From positions 21,182 to 85,181 of the forward strand of contig SFMU01000002.1 of the NCBI GenBank assembly GCA_004552965.1: DNA of 64,000 nucleotides, given 5' to 3'. The stretch's first letter is position 1. Each line of letters opens with the position of its first letter. A program made the position numbers and the translations under genes. The notes under the pieces are model-generated. The model was not told the DNA's origin, ran no database searches, and worked only from the letters and a program-made list of their open reading frames with translations. Source of the stretch: Bacteroidales bacterium (GTDB taxonomy: Bacteria > Bacteroidota > Bacteroidia > Bacteroidales > UBA932). Shown here piece by piece: positions 44,602 through 54,371 of this stretch.

Positions 44602-45651
44602 CTAGCTGAATTTTCTCCTTACGGCCATCATGAGCCTGTAGACAGGATCGGAATTGAGGTCCCATTCGGGGAAATGCTGTTTGACGTATGTCACCGCCTC
44701 CTCGAAGCCTGACATGGAGTTGAATGCGGCGATTGTGTCCTGGAAGAGGAGCGGATCCTCCTTGAACAGGATGTTGATCAGGAGCACTCTGTCGTTGAGG
44801 GAGATTGCGCTGATTACATTCTTGACAGGAGAGCCGGCCCTGTCGGTCCGCCATGCCTGCTGTTCTGCCATCACGTCCATGACGGCCGCATCGGCCGTGA
44901 TGCTGTCCACGATGGCCTTTCTGCCGCTTTCCGAAGAGGTTTTCTTCTTGACCGGCCTGGCCGGCTTGGCAGGGACGTCGTCGAAAAACGGAAGGTCGTC
45001 CTCTTCAGTCTCCGCTGCAGGTGCCGTTTTCTCTGCCTGGGCGGTTCCTTCCGTCGGTTCTGCCATTTCCCGGACCGGGGCAACCTCCACAGGTTCAGCT
45101 CCGGTCTCCGCAGGGATGTCCTCGACTGCCGCAGTGGCTGATATCTCTGCCGGCATGTCTTCGGCTACAGGTTCAGCTCCGGTCTCCGCAGGGATGTCCT
45201 CGACTTCCGCAGTGGCTTCGGGTTCTTCCGGAATGTCCTCCATTGCAGGCAATCCTGCATCTTCGGCTTCAGGTATGTCCTCCATTGCAGGAATGTCCTC
45301 CATTGCAGTGAAGACTTCCGCTTCCGTCACTTCCGGAATATCCTGGACTTCAGGCTCTGCCGCAGATGCTTCCTGAATGTCCTCTGCCGCCGCAACGGCC
45401 TCTTCCTTCAGATCGGCCTCCTCTCCGTCCATTGCCGGAACAGACAGCGCGGGAGCATCCAGGCCGATGCCCATGTCGATGTCCGGAATCGTGATGTCGA
45501 TAGGCTCGGAAGTCTGGGTACCGAAGTCTTCATCCAGATCCGATGAAGGGACAAGGCTTTTCAATTCACTTTCGAGGGCGGAAATCTCCGCCTTTATGCT
45601 TTCTATTCTGGACAGCAGGCCGAATAGCGATTTTCCGTCGATGTTTCCCAT
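44602..45651 (-). CDS. Acidic repeat-containing protein of unknown function
   Basis: A 349-residue protein in three parts. The N-terminal 40 residues form a short helix or coiled coil (LLSRIESIKAEISALESELKSLV). Residues of about 75-230 are a low-complexity Glu/Pro/Ala tract built from units such as MEDIPA and VEDIPAETGAEPV. The C-terminal 80 residues are folded and conserved-looking (NDRVLLINILFKEDPLLFQDTIAAFNSM, then FPEWDLNSDPVYRLMMAVRRKF). The C-terminal block resembles a Bacteroidales-wide hypothetical family; its activity is unknown. A 51-bp DNA repeat in the middle suggests recent expansion. It is divergent from tdk. Confidence 0.7.
   Translation of the reverse strand: MGNIDGKSLFGLLSRIESIKAEISALESELKSLVPSSDLDEDFGTQTSEPIDITIPDIDMGIGLDAPALSVPAMDGEEADLKEEAVAAAEDIQEASAAEPEVQDIPEVTEAEVFTAMEDIPAMEDIPEAEDAGLPAMEDIPEEPEATAEVEDIPAETGAEPVAEDMPAEISATAAVEDIPAETGAEPVEVAPVREMAEPTEGTAQAEKTAPAAETEEDDLPFFDDVPAKPARPVKKKTSSESGRKAIVDSITADAAVMDVMAEQQAWRTDRAGSPVKNVISAISLNDRVLLINILFKEDPLLFQDTIAAFNSMSGFEEAVTYVKQHFPEWDLNSDPVYRLMMAVRRKFS
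45089..45217. repeat. 51-bp in-frame direct repeat inside the acidic protein gene
   Basis: Two copies (45089-45139 and 45167-45217) differ by one base and are offset by 78 bp, which is 26 codons, so the reading frame is kept. Three shorter copies of ATGTCCTCCATTGCA lie nearby (45232-45310). The tract looks prone to length change. Confidence 0.85.
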
Positions 45652-45661
45652 AAAAAATCTC

Positions 45662-45669
45662 TATCTTTG
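45662..45669 (+). promoter_or_regulatory. -7 element of tdk
   Basis: TATCTTTG lies 31 bp before the tdk ATG. A -33 box is not clear. Confidence 0.4.
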
Positions 45670-45700
45670 TGAGAGTGCAAATTTCAACAAATCTAACGAA

Positions 45701-46282
45701 ATGTTTTTAGAAAACATAAAAAATAACGGATGCATCGAGGTAATATGCGGATCGATGTTCTCCGGGAAGACAGAGGAGCTTATCCGAAGGATCAGAAGAG
45801 CTAAATTCGCCAATCTCAAAATCGAGATATTCAAGCCTTCCATCGACACCCGTTATGCCGTTGACGATGTCGTCTCCCACGATTTCCACAAGATTCCCTG
45901 CCATGCCGTCAGGGATCCCCGGGAGATGCTTGACATTGCGGATGACGTCCAGGTGGTCGGAATAGATGAAGCCCAGTTCTACGACCTTTCGCTGGTGGAG
46001 GTTGCGCAGACTCTCGCGGACAGGGGAGTGAGGGTGATCATCGCCGGTCTGGACACGGACTATCAGGGCAAGCCTTTCGGTCCGATGCCTTATCTGATGG
46101 CTGTGGCCGAGGAGGTCCGGAAGGTGCACGCCATCTGTGTCCGCTGCGGCAATCTGGCCAACCATTCCCACAGGCTTTCAGACAGCGAGGAGCTCGTGGT
46201 CCTCGGTGAGAAGGATGCCTACGAGCCCCTGTGCCGTGAATGCTATAACAAGGCCATTGCGGCCGAAAAGGCCAAAGCCTAG
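45701..46282 (+). CDS. tdk: Thymidine kinase
   Basis: Type II thymidine kinase, salvaging thymidine to dTMP. The 193-residue protein has the P-loop [14 protein letters not shown], Walker [10 protein letters not shown], the lasso-loop [19 protein letters not shown] and a zinc ribbon with CVRCG and CREC. The start is the ATG after the -7 box; the longer in-frame extension is antisense to the acidic repeat gene. Its TAG stop overlaps the recA stop on the opposite strand. Confidence 0.96.
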   Translation: MFLENIKNNGCIEVICGSMFSGKTEELIRRIRRAKFANLKIEIFKPSIDTRYAVDDVVSHDFHKIPCHAVRDPREMLDIADDVQVVGIDEAQFYDLSLVEVAQTLADRGVRVIIAGLDTDYQGKPFGPMPYLMAVAEEVRKVHAICVRCGNLANHSHRLSDSEELVVLGEKDAYEPLCRECYNKAIAAEKAKA

Positions 46283-47307
46283 TCCTTTGCCGCTTTGAGC
46301 GCGTCCCTGAGCTTTGCCTCGATCTCCTCGCAGAGTTCAGGATTGTCTTTGAGAAGCTGTTTGGTGGCTTCGCGTCCCTGAGCCAGTTTCTGGTCATTGT
46401 AACTGAACCAGGAACCGCTCTTGCTGATGACGTTGTATTCCACGCCCAGGTCGATCACTTCGCCGACTTTCGATATTCCTTCGCCATAGACGATGTCGAA
46501 TTCCGCCTTCTTGAAAGGCGGAGCCATCTTGTTCTTGACAACCTTCACCCTTGTCCTGTTTCCCAGAGCCTCTTCTCCGTCCTTGAGCTGGGTGACCCTG
46601 CGGACGTCGATCCTGACGGAAGCGTAGAACTTGAGTGCATTTCCTCCGGTCGTGGTCTCCGGATTGCCGAACATCACGCCGATCTTCTCACGCAGCTGGT
46701 TGATGAAGATGCAGCAGGTGTTGGTCTTCGAAATGTTGGCGGTGAGCTTTCTGAGGGCCTGGCTCATGAGCCTTGCCTGGAGGCCGACCTTGTTGTCACC
46801 CATCTCGCCTTCTATTTCCGCCTTCGGAGTAAGGGCTGCCACCGAGTCGATCACCACGATGTCGACAGCTCCCGAACGGATCAGATTGTCGGCGATTTCC
46901 AGAGCCTGCTCACCGTTGTCCGGCTGGGAAATGAGCAATGTCTCAAGGTTGACCCCGAGAGCCTTTGCATAGGTCCTGTCGAAAGCGTGCTCCGCATCGA
47001 TCATCGCAGCGATGCCTCCCTGTTTCTGGGCTTCTGCTATCGCATGGATGGCGAGAGTCGTCTTTCCGCTGGACTCCGGACCGTAGATTTCGATGATTCT
47101 TCCGCGCGGGTATCCTCCGATGCCGAGAGCATGGTCAAGCGCAACTGAACCGCTTGGAATGACCTGAACATCCCATTGTGGCTGATCCCCCAGCTTCATG
47201 ATCGTCCCTTTCCCGAAATCCTTCTCAATCTTGTCGATCGTGGCCTGCAGTGCCTTCAGTCTTGCTGCATTCGCATCTGCGGCTTTTACCTCTACCTCTT
47301 TTGCCAT
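46279..47307 (-). CDS. recA: Recombinase RecA
   Basis: RecA forms ATP-dependent filaments on single-stranded DNA for homologous recombination and SOS induction. The 342-residue product has Walker [10 protein letters not shown] (76-84), the MAW-like [35 protein letters not shown] region and Walker [19 protein letters not shown] -7 box on the minus strand lies at 47351-47358. No intein is present. The stop codon shares the CTAG tetranucleotide with tdk. Confidence 0.98.
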   Translation of the reverse strand: MAKEVEVKAADANAARLKALQATIDKIEKDFGKGTIMKLGDQPQWDVQVIPSGSVALDHALGIGGYPRGRIIEIYGPESSGKTTLAIHAIAEAQKQGGIAAMIDAEHAFDRTYAKALGVNLETLLISQPDNGEQALEIADNLIRSGAVDIVVIDSVAALTPKAEIEGEMGDNKVGLQARLMSQALRKLTANISKTNTCCIFINQLREKIGVMFGNPETTTGGNALKFYASVRIDVRRVTQLKDGEEALGNRTRVKVVKNKMAPPFKKAEFDIVYGEGISKVGEVIDLGVEYNVISKSGSWFSYNDQKLAQGREATKQLLKDNPELCEEIEAKLRDALKAAKD

Positions 47308-47434
47308 AATGAAATCTGAAATTTAATGGTTTTTTACAGTCAACTTTGGACAAAGATATTCAAATAACCTGACAATCGACCTTCGAATAGGTAAATTTTT
47401 CTGTATTTTTGCAAAATAGCAACAGCCATCGGAT

Positions 47435-48457
47435 ATGCGTGAGATACTGCTCGGGAAAACACCTTCTGAACTTAAGGAAGCCGCTCTGAAAGCCGGCCTC
47501 CCATCATATGCCGGGAAACAGCTAGCCCAATGGATTTATGCCCGCAGGGTCAGGAGTTTCGATGAGATGACCAACATTTCCAAAGCCGGCAGGGAGAAAC
47601 TCAAGGAAATGTATGACCTTGGAGTCGTCCTCCCTTCTGCCTGTCAGGAATCATCCGACGGGACCAGGAAATATCTTTTCCCGGTCGGGGAAGGCAATGC
47701 CGTCGAGGCGGTGATGATCCCGGACGATGACCGCAAGACCCTGTGCGTCTCCTCCCAGGCAGGATGCAGGATGGGCTGCAGATTCTGCATGACAGGACGG
47801 CAGGGTTTCCACGGCAACCTTTCCGTCTCCCTCATCCTCTCGCAGTTCATCGCCATCGACGAATCAGCCGGGCTCACCAATGCTGTATTCATGGGGATGG
47901 GCGAGCCGCTGGACAATTTCGACAACGTGATGAAGGCGATCGAGGTCCTGACCGCGGAATGGGGTTTCGCCTGGAGTCCCAAGCGTATCACCCTTTCCAC
48001 CATCGGAGTCATTCCGGCCTTGAAGAAGTACCTGGACGGCTGCCGCTGCCATGTGGCCGTCAGTCTCCACAATCCATTTGGTGAGGAGCGGGCCCAAATG
48101 ATGCCGGTCCAGAAGGCCTGGGACATCAGGGAAGTCGTGGAACTGCTGCGCCAGTACGATTTCACGGGCCAGCGGCGTGTGAGCTTCGAATATACCATGT
48201 TCAAGGGCCTGAATGATGACAAGCGTCACGCCGATGCCCTTGTCCGCCTGCTCAGGGGTCTGGAATGCAGGGTGAACCTGATCCGCTTCCACAAGATCCC
48301 GGATGCCCCTTACGATTCCTCTCCGGCAGTCATCATGGAGAACTTCAGGGACAGGATCTCCAATCAGGGAATTACCTGTACTATAAGAGCTTCCAGGGGA
48401 GAAGACATACTTGCCGCCTGCGGAATGCTTGCCGGCGAACACAGAAAGAGACAATGA
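47435..48457 (+). CDS. rlmN: Dual-specificity RNA methyltransferase RlmN
   Basis: A radical-SAM enzyme that makes m2A at A2503 of 23S rRNA and A37 of some tRNAs. The 340-residue protein has the cluster motif CRMGCRFCMTG, GMGEPLDNFDNVMKAIEVL, ITLSTIGVIPALKKY and the conserved NLIRFHKIPDAPY, and ends with the second catalytic Cys in AACGMLAGE. A TATTTTTG -7 box lies at 47404-47411. A patatin-like gene follows after 21 bp. Confidence 0.96.
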   Translation: MREILLGKTPSELKEAALKAGLPSYAGKQLAQWIYARRVRSFDEMTNISKAGREKLKEMYDLGVVLPSACQESSDGTRKYLFPVGEGNAVEAVMIPDDDRKTLCVSSQAGCRMGCRFCMTGRQGFHGNLSVSLILSQFIAIDESAGLTNAVFMGMGEPLDNFDNVMKAIEVLTAEWGFAWSPKRITLSTIGVIPALKKYLDGCRCHVAVSLHNPFGEERAQMMPVQKAWDIREVVELLRQYDFTGQRRVSFEYTMFKGLNDDKRHADALVRLLRGLECRVNLIRFHKIPDAPYDSSPAVIMENFRDRISNQGITCTIRASRGEDILAACGMLAGEHRKRQ

Positions 48458-48478
48458 TCGACCTTTATCTTTTTGAAT

Positions 48479-50896
48479 ATGAAAAACTATATTGTGAAAG
48501 CATTGACGGCATTCTTCGTCCTGCTGTGCCTGGCGCATCCTGCGCCGGTGCATGCGCAGCACGAACAGCTGGACCGCCAGCGTGAGGCGGAAGACCTCAG
48601 GGTCGAAAAGATCCGCGCCAGGCTGGACAAGGTCAGGAAGACACGGAAGCGTCCGACGGTCGCCCTCGTCCTGAGTGGAGGCGGTGCCAAGGGCGCCGCT
48701 CACGTGGGAGTGATCAGCTACCTCGATTCGCTCGGCATCCCTGTGGATGTGGTTCTGGGAACCAGCATGGGAGGCCTTGTGGGCGGAATCTATGCCTTGG
48801 GCTACAGCCCCGGGCAGCTGGACTCCATCATCCGAAGCATCAACTGGGAAATGGCTCTGAACGACAATCTCCCGAGGGAGTACATGTCATATTCAAAGAT
48901 CCAGTACAAGAACAGATATGCCCTTTCCTTCCCGTTCTACTATCAGACAGATGAGTTCATCCATCAGGTTGTGGACCAGATGCAGTATCCCCGCAGGAGC
49001 GGTGACCTGCATTTCGGAGCGGACGGGATGGATGCCACAAGGATGATCAAGGAAAACATTCTGGGAAGCCTCCCTTCGGGAATGGTCTACGGCCAGAATG
49101 TCAACAACATATTCAGTTCTCTGACTGTCGGGTATCAGGACGAGTGTGATTTCTATGATTTCCCGATTCCTTTCCTTTGCGTGGCGACGGACCTGGTCAG
49201 CGGCACGGCCAAGATCTGGACGAAGGGCAAGATCAACACCGCGCTGCGCTCCACGATGTCGATTCCGGGACTCTTCACGCCTGTCAAGACGGATGGAATG
49301 GTGCTTGTCGACGGAGGAATGCGCAACAACTATCCGACCGACCTTGCCAGGAAAATCGGAGCTGACATCATTATCGGTGTCACTCTCAATTCCGGCTACC
49401 GTGGTTATGGGGAGATCAACAATCTGGGAGACATAATCGATTCCGGAATAGACCTGATGGGCCGTGATTCCTTTGTGGCCAACGTGGACATCCCGGATGT
49501 CTCGATCAGACCTGACCTTCACGAGTATTCGATGATGAGTTTCGACTCCAGAAGCATCAATGTCATCATCGACCGTGGCTATCAGGCCGCAAAAGCCGTT
49601 GCCCCTCAGCTGGATTCCCTCAAGCGCCTGATCGGAGATGACCGTACAACCTATCATGCCGAACCTGCAGCTGACATCGGTTCGACTCCTGTGCTTGTCT
49701 CGGGAGTGGAGATCCAGGGTGTCTCCGACGAAGAGAGCCTCTACCTGATGAACCGGCTGAAGGTGAAGGCCGGGACCATGATGGACAATTCTGACATCGA
49801 GGACGCGGTCGCGACGATTTTCGGCACGGACTCCTTCGACTATGTCAACTATGAACTGACCGGCACGGAAGAGCCTTACCGCCTTGTGTTCAACTGCAAG
49901 AAGGGACCTATCAACAATGTCGGCATCGGTGCCAGGTTCGATACGGAGGAGATTGTGGCCGTACTGATGAATGTCGGTCTGGGTGTCCAGAAGATCCGCG
50001 GCTCGGCTGTGGAACTGACCGGAAAGGTGGGAGCGAACCCGTATTTCCTGGCTGAATATTCATACTGCATGACGAATGGACTGACAGTCAATCTCGGAAC
50101 AAGCTACAAATTCGTAGACCGGAACAAATTCAATCTGGGATTCAACAACTTTACCCTGAACGTGTCCGACTGGAGAGGGGAACTTTACCTGTCGAACATC
50201 AAATGGTCCCAGTTCTACCTGAAGACTGGCCTGAGGGCAGACCGGTACGTCCTGGGTTCGCTGTTCTCGGATTCTTTCATAGGGGAATATGATGAGGCCC
50301 AGAAACGCAATTCCTATTTCTCCGCCTTCCTCGATGCCAGGAATGACAATCTGGACAACCCTTATGTCCCTTCCCGCGGCCGTTCGGTCGGACTTTCCTA
50401 TCAGCTGGTCTTCGGTTCGTCTCCGAACCACATCAAGGATGTCCATGCTCTGACCTTCGATGCGAAGAAGGTTTTCGGCGGTGGAGTCTTCTCCTTCATC
50501 CCTTCCTTGAACATGAGATTCCTCATCGGAGAGGATGTCCCTCTGATCTATTCGAACTACATCGGCGGAACGATGAACGGCAGGTACATGGACCAGCAGA
50601 TAGCATTCTACGGAATAGACAATGTGGCCATGATGAGGAAGGATCTGGCTATTCTGCGAGGGGACTTCCGGTTCAGGCTCAGCCAGAACAACTACATCAC
50701 CGCCATATTCAACTACGCGGCATCTGCCGACTCGCTTCTGGACTTTGCAGATTCCGAAGGGAATGTCTCCACTGTCTGCGGAGCCGCCCTGAAATACACC
50801 TACAACTCGGTCCTTGGCCCGATCAGCGCGGACTTGCACTGGTCTACCCAGTCCAACCGCTTGGGCGCTTTCCTGAGTATAGGCTTTGATTTCTAG
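48479..50896 (+). CDS. Patatin-like phospholipase with C-terminal outer-membrane barrel
   Basis: An 805-residue exported protein with signal peptide ending VHAQ. The patatin domain begins near residue 60: oxyanion loop SGGGAKGAAH, nucleophile Ser96 in GTSMGG, and the catalytic Asp in VDGGMRNNYP. A POTRA-like region lies at about 400-480 (VSGVEIQGVSDEESLYLMNRLKV), and a BamA-like beta barrel fills the C-terminus, ending LGAFLSIGFDF with a terminal Phe. This is the PlpD-type architecture of type V-d secretion, so the lipase may be displayed or released at the surface. It probably shares a transcript with rlmN and recX. Confidence 0.88.
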   Translation: MKNYIVKALTAFFVLLCLAHPAPVHAQHEQLDRQREAEDLRVEKIRARLDKVRKTRKRPTVALVLSGGGAKGAAHVGVISYLDSLGIPVDVVLGTSMGGLVGGIYALGYSPGQLDSIIRSINWEMALNDNLPREYMSYSKIQYKNRYALSFPFYYQTDEFIHQVVDQMQYPRRSGDLHFGADGMDATRMIKENILGSLPSGMVYGQNVNNIFSSLTVGYQDECDFYDFPIPFLCVATDLVSGTAKIWTKGKINTALRSTMSIPGLFTPVKTDGMVLVDGGMRNNYPTDLARKIGADIIIGVTLNSGYRGYGEINNLGDIIDSGIDLMGRDSFVANVDIPDVSIRPDLHEYSMMSFDSRSINVIIDRGYQAAKAVAPQLDSLKRLIGDDRTTYHAEPAADIGSTPVLVSGVEIQGVSDEESLYLMNRLKVKAGTMMDNSDIEDAVATIFGTDSFDYVNYELTGTEEPYRLVFNCKKGPINNVGIGARFDTEEIVAVLMNVGLGVQKIRGSAVELTGKVGANPYFLAEYSYCMTNGLTVNLGTSYKFVDRNKFNLGFNNFTLNVSDWRGELYLSNIKWSQFYLKTGLRADRYVLGSLFSDSFIGEYDEAQKRNSYFSAFLDARNDNLDNPYVPSRGRSVGLSYQLVFGSSPNHIKDVHALTFDAKKVFGGGVFSFIPSLNMRFLIGEDVPLIYSNYIGGTMNGRYMDQQIAFYGIDNVAMMRKDLAILRGDFRFRLSQNNYITAIFNYAASADSLLDFADSEGNVSTVCGAALKYTYNSVLGPISADLHWSTQSNRLGAFLSIGFDF

Positions 50897-50902
50897 GAAG
50901 AG

Positions 50903-51388
50903 ATGGCTGAATATTCGAAAGTGCTTTCCCGCCTTCAGATGCAGTGCTCCAAAAGGGAATACTGCAGCAGGGACATTATGCAGAAGGCCCTGAAGGCGAT
51001 GGAAGGTGATGCGGAGGCTGCGGGGCGGATTCTGGAGGAACTTCGGAAGGACCGCTTCGTAGACGATCTGCGCTATGCCGCTGCCTTTGCAAGGGAAAAG
51101 TCCAGGCTGACCGGCTGGGGTCCTGTGAAGATTTCCTTCGCCCTGGCTGCCAAGGGGATAGACAGGGACACGGTCCGGGAGGCTATCGGAGAAATCGACG
51201 ATGCTGATGCTTCCCGGCGGATGAAGTCGGTCCTCCTGGCCAAATGGAAGTTCCTCCGTGACGATCCTCAGGGCCGTTTCAAGCTTCTGAAGTTCGGCCT
51301 GTCGCGGGGCTATGAATATGATGTCCTCTCCCCGGTGGTCGATTCCATTGTGAAAACGGACCCGGATGCCTTCGGCTCCGGTGAGTGA
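50903..51388 (+). CDS. recX: RecX-family regulatory protein
   Basis: RecX binds RecA filaments and limits RecA activity. The 161-residue protein has the three-helix tandem repeats of the family: RLQMQCSKREYCSRDIMQKAL, ILEELRKDRFVDDLRYAAAFAREKSRLTGWGPVKISFAL and a third repeat near the end with FKLLKFGLSRGYEYDVL. It lies 6 bp after the patatin gene and about 3.6 kb from recA, so it is not in the recA operon. Confidence 0.9.
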   Translation: MAEYSKVLSRLQMQCSKREYCSRDIMQKALKAMEGDAEAAGRILEELRKDRFVDDLRYAAAFAREKSRLTGWGPVKISFALAAKGIDRDTVREAIGEIDDADASRRMKSVLLAKWKFLRDDPQGRFKLLKFGLSRGYEYDVLSPVVDSIVKTDPDAFGSGE

Positions 51389-51497
51389 GGTCCATGGAAC
51401 GGAAAGATTTTCATCGGATGCTGCAATTTATTCTTTGAGGATTGCTAAATTTGCATCCGGTTTCACAACGGAATGAATCATAATCTATTTCATCAGT

Positions 51498-52436
51498 ATG
51501 GCAGCAATCACAAAAACAGATTTCAACCTTCCCGGACAGGATGGAAAATATGTCGGAAAGGTACGTGACGTTTATGACATCGACGGGAAGTATCTCGTGA
51601 TGGTAGTGTCTGACAGGATTTCGGCATTCGATGTCGTTCTTCCTGCCGGAATCCCTTTCAAAGGTCAGGTTCTGAATCTCATCGCATCGAAGTTCCTGGA
51701 TGCGACGGCCGACATTATCCCGAACTGGAAGATCGCAGTTCCGGATCCTGCCGTGACCATCGGCTACAGATGCGAGCCTTTCAAGGTCGAGATGGTCATC
51801 AGAGGCTATCTTGCAGGTCACGCCTGGAGAGAGTACAAGGCTGGAAAGAGGACCCTCTGCGGAGTGCCTCTCCCTGACGGCATGGTCGAGAACCAGAAAC
51901 TTCCGGAGCCGATCATCACCCCTACCTCCAAGGCGGCCGAAGGACATGACGAGGACATCTCCAGGGAGGAGATCATCTCAAGCGGTCTTGTCAGCAGGGA
52001 GGATTATGAAAAGCTTGAGGAATATACCAGGGCCATTTTCAAGCGCGGAACCGAGATAGCAGCCCGCCAGGGCCTCATCCTGGTGGACACCAAGTACGAG
52101 TTCGGAAAGAAGGACGGCAAGATCTACCTGATGGACGAGGTGCACACACCGGATTCCTCCAGGTATTTCTACGCAGACGGCTATGAGGAAAGGCTGGCCA
52201 GGGGAGAGCGTCAGAAGCAGCTTTCCAAGGAGTTTGTCCGCGAGTGGCTGATGGCAAACGGTTTCCAGGGCCAGGAAGGACAGACGGTCCCTGAGATGAC
52301 CGAAGAAGTGGTTGCGGGCATCACCGACCGCTACATCGAACTGTTCGAGCACATCACGGGAGACAAGTTCGAAAGGAAGGAATACACCGCGGAGCAGATG
52401 GAGGCCAACATCGTCGAGTGCCTCAGGACGCTCTGA
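51498..52436 (+). CDS. purC: Phosphoribosylaminoimidazole-succinocarboxamide synthase
   Basis: SAICAR synthetase of purine biosynthesis. The 312-residue length fits the longer, eukaryote-like bacterial form. Visible motifs are [51 protein letters not shown] and [21 protein letters not shown], and [38 protein letters not shown] -7 box lies at 51446-51453. It is followed, after 84 bp, by the glycan locus. Confidence 0.97.
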   Translation: MAAITKTDFNLPGQDGKYVGKVRDVYDIDGKYLVMVVSDRISAFDVVLPAGIPFKGQVLNLIASKFLDATADIIPNWKIAVPDPAVTIGYRCEPFKVEMVIRGYLAGHAWREYKAGKRTLCGVPLPDGMVENQKLPEPIITPTSKAAEGHDEDISREEIISSGLVSREDYEKLEEYTRAIFKRGTEIAARQGLILVDTKYEFGKKDGKIYLMDEVHTPDSSRYFYADGYEERLARGERQKQLSKEFVREWLMANGFQGQEGQTVPEMTEEVVAGITDRYIELFEHITGDKFERKEYTAEQMEANIVECLRTL

Positions 52437-52520
52437 TTTCCCCTGTCCCTCAATCTGTCATAGACGCTTCGAACGGAGAGATAGAATAGAATGCGTCAAG
52501 GAAATAATTGACTGACTGAC

Positions 52521-54368
52521 ATGTTTACTAATAATATCAGAACAATAACTGTTTTCTTCGCTTTTGTCTGCGCCCTTGCCGGATGCAGGCAGACTGTGGA
52601 TGTACATTTCGATCCTTCTGTCGCTGACTATACTCCCGTCGTGCGGGAAATCCTGGAGAACCATCCTGAAGGAAACATAACCCTCCGTTTCGGCAAGGGC
52701 GTGTATCCTTTCTATCCTGAGAAGGCTCCTGAGGAATTCCTTAACGTCTCGAACAATGACAGCGGAAACAAGCGTGTGGCATTCCTTCTGAAAAACATGA
52801 AAGATGTCCGCATCGCAGGTGATGAAACGGATTTCATGTTTCATGGTTCCATGACGCCGTTCGCCGTGAAAGGGTCGGAGAATGTGGAAATCAGCGGAAT
52901 ATCCATTGATTATGATTATCCATGGACCTTCGAAGGAACAGTATTGTCCAACGACCCTGTAAACAGAAGTTTTGTCGTCAAGGTCTTCTCTGACAGCAAG
53001 TACAGGATTGTCGGTGATCGCTTGCTTTTCAGCGGCTACGACTGGGAATATCCGATGGGTGAAAGCATTGTCTTCGATCCGTCTACCCATCGGCCTTGGT
53101 TTGATACGGCTGCATACGACCATGGATATTGGTCCGGCGAGATGGGCGCGCGGGAGATCGAGCCCGGTGTCGTGGAGTTCACGAGATTGAGCGCACGTGA
53201 CGTTCCGCCTGTCGGCAGTATCTGGGACGACAAGGGACCTACGAAACTGAATCGCCTTTACCCTGCAATCGCGGTACTTTGTTCGAAAAACGTGACATTG
53301 GAGAATGTCCATGTCTATCGCAGCGGAGGAATGTCATTGATAGCTGAATATTCGGCAGACGTCACGTTGAGGAATTTCTCCACCGCAGCCCATGAAGGCT
53401 CCACGAGGATGATAACATCTTCTGCCGATGCTACCCACTTTGTGAACTGCAAGGGTGTGATTACATTGGAAGATTGCAGGTTTGAGAGCATGTTGGATGA
53501 CGCCACGAACGTTCACGGAATCTATATGCTCGTGGATACGCTGTTGAGTTCCAGTATGTTACGTGCTTCTTTCGGACATTTCCAGCAGGAAGGCAACCAT
53601 TTCGCCGAGCCGGGAGACATTATGCGCTTCGTGGATAAGGCCACACTTAAACCAGTAGGGCAAGGAAAGCTCATCAGCATTGACCGGACCGACAGAAAGT
53701 CTTATGTCATTGAAACCGAATTCGATGCGTCGGCAGTCGATGCGCCGTCCGGGCTCGCGATAGAGAATATTTCCTGCGACGCGTCGGTTGTGATCCGCGG
53801 ATGTACGGTACGTTACAACCGTGCGCGCAGCCTGCTCCTTTCGACTCTGGGAGACGTGCTTGTCGAAAATTGCGACTTCAAGTCCCAGATGTCCGGAATC
53901 AATGTGAGCGGCGATGCGAACTTCTGGTTCGAGTCAGGCCCGACGCGGAATATCGTGATCCGGAACAACCGTTTCGAGGACCTCGGAATAGGAGGGAACG
54001 GACCAATGCCTGTGCTCCTTGTCGATCCTGTCCTTCCTGTGTTGGGAAATGATTTCTACTATCATGACAAAATTGTATTTACAGGGAACCATATCAGCAC
54101 TTTCGACAGCCAACTGGTTTACGCCAGGAGTGTGCGCTCCATCGAAGTGTCTGACAATGAATTCATTGACTCCGGTAATTATAGGCCGCTTTTCCCGAAT
54201 CTTTCTGCGATAGACCTTCAGTCGTGCGAGAATGTGAAAATAGAGGGGAACAACTTTGCAGGATGGAAGGATGATGCGACAGTCAGTCTGCATAATTGCA
54301 TTCATGTCAAGAATGATTCAGGACTGAAGATCGTAGATTCTCCGAATCCTTATTTTGAAAGAAGGTAA
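52521..54368 (+). CDS. GH110-like alpha-1,3-galactosidase, parallel beta-helix lipoprotein
   Basis: A 615-residue protein with a lipoprotein leader (FVCALAGCRQTV). The pattern resembles family GH110 exo-alpha-1,3-galactosidases of Bacteroides: VYPFYPEKAPEEFLNVSNNDSG, then FMFHGSMTPFAVKGSENVEISGISIDYDYPW, LDDATNVHGIYMLV and an extended right-handed beta-helix with repeated N-x-F turns (ENCDFKS, RNNRFED, SDNEFID, EGNNFAG). GH110 enzymes remove terminal alpha-1,3-galactose from blood-group B or linear xeno-antigens. A cell-surface or periplasmic location is likely. It is 3 bp from the next gene, so the two are one operon. Substrate is inferred from family only. Arginine codons favour CGN over AGG. 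Confidence 0.7.
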   Translation: MFTNNIRTITVFFAFVCALAGCRQTVDVHFDPSVADYTPVVREILENHPEGNITLRFGKGVYPFYPEKAPEEFLNVSNNDSGNKRVAFLLKNMKDVRIAGDETDFMFHGSMTPFAVKGSENVEISGISIDYDYPWTFEGTVLSNDPVNRSFVVKVFSDSKYRIVGDRLLFSGYDWEYPMGESIVFDPSTHRPWFDTAAYDHGYWSGEMGAREIEPGVVEFTRLSARDVPPVGSIWDDKGPTKLNRLYPAIAVLCSKNVTLENVHVYRSGGMSLIAEYSADVTLRNFSTAAHEGSTRMITSSADATHFVNCKGVITLEDCRFESMLDDATNVHGIYMLVDTLLSSSMLRASFGHFQQEGNHFAEPGDIMRFVDKATLKPVGQGKLISIDRTDRKSYVIETEFDASAVDAPSGLAIENISCDASVVIRGCTVRYNRARSLLLSTLGDVLVENCDFKSQMSGINVSGDANFWFESGPTRNIVIRNNRFEDLGIGGNGPMPVLLVDPVLPVLGNDFYYHDKIVFTGNHISTFDSQLVYARSVRSIEVSDNEFIDSGNYRPLFPNLSAIDLQSCENVKIEGNNFAGWKDDATVSLHNCIHVKNDSGLKIVDSPNPYFERR

Positions 54369-54371
54369 GTT

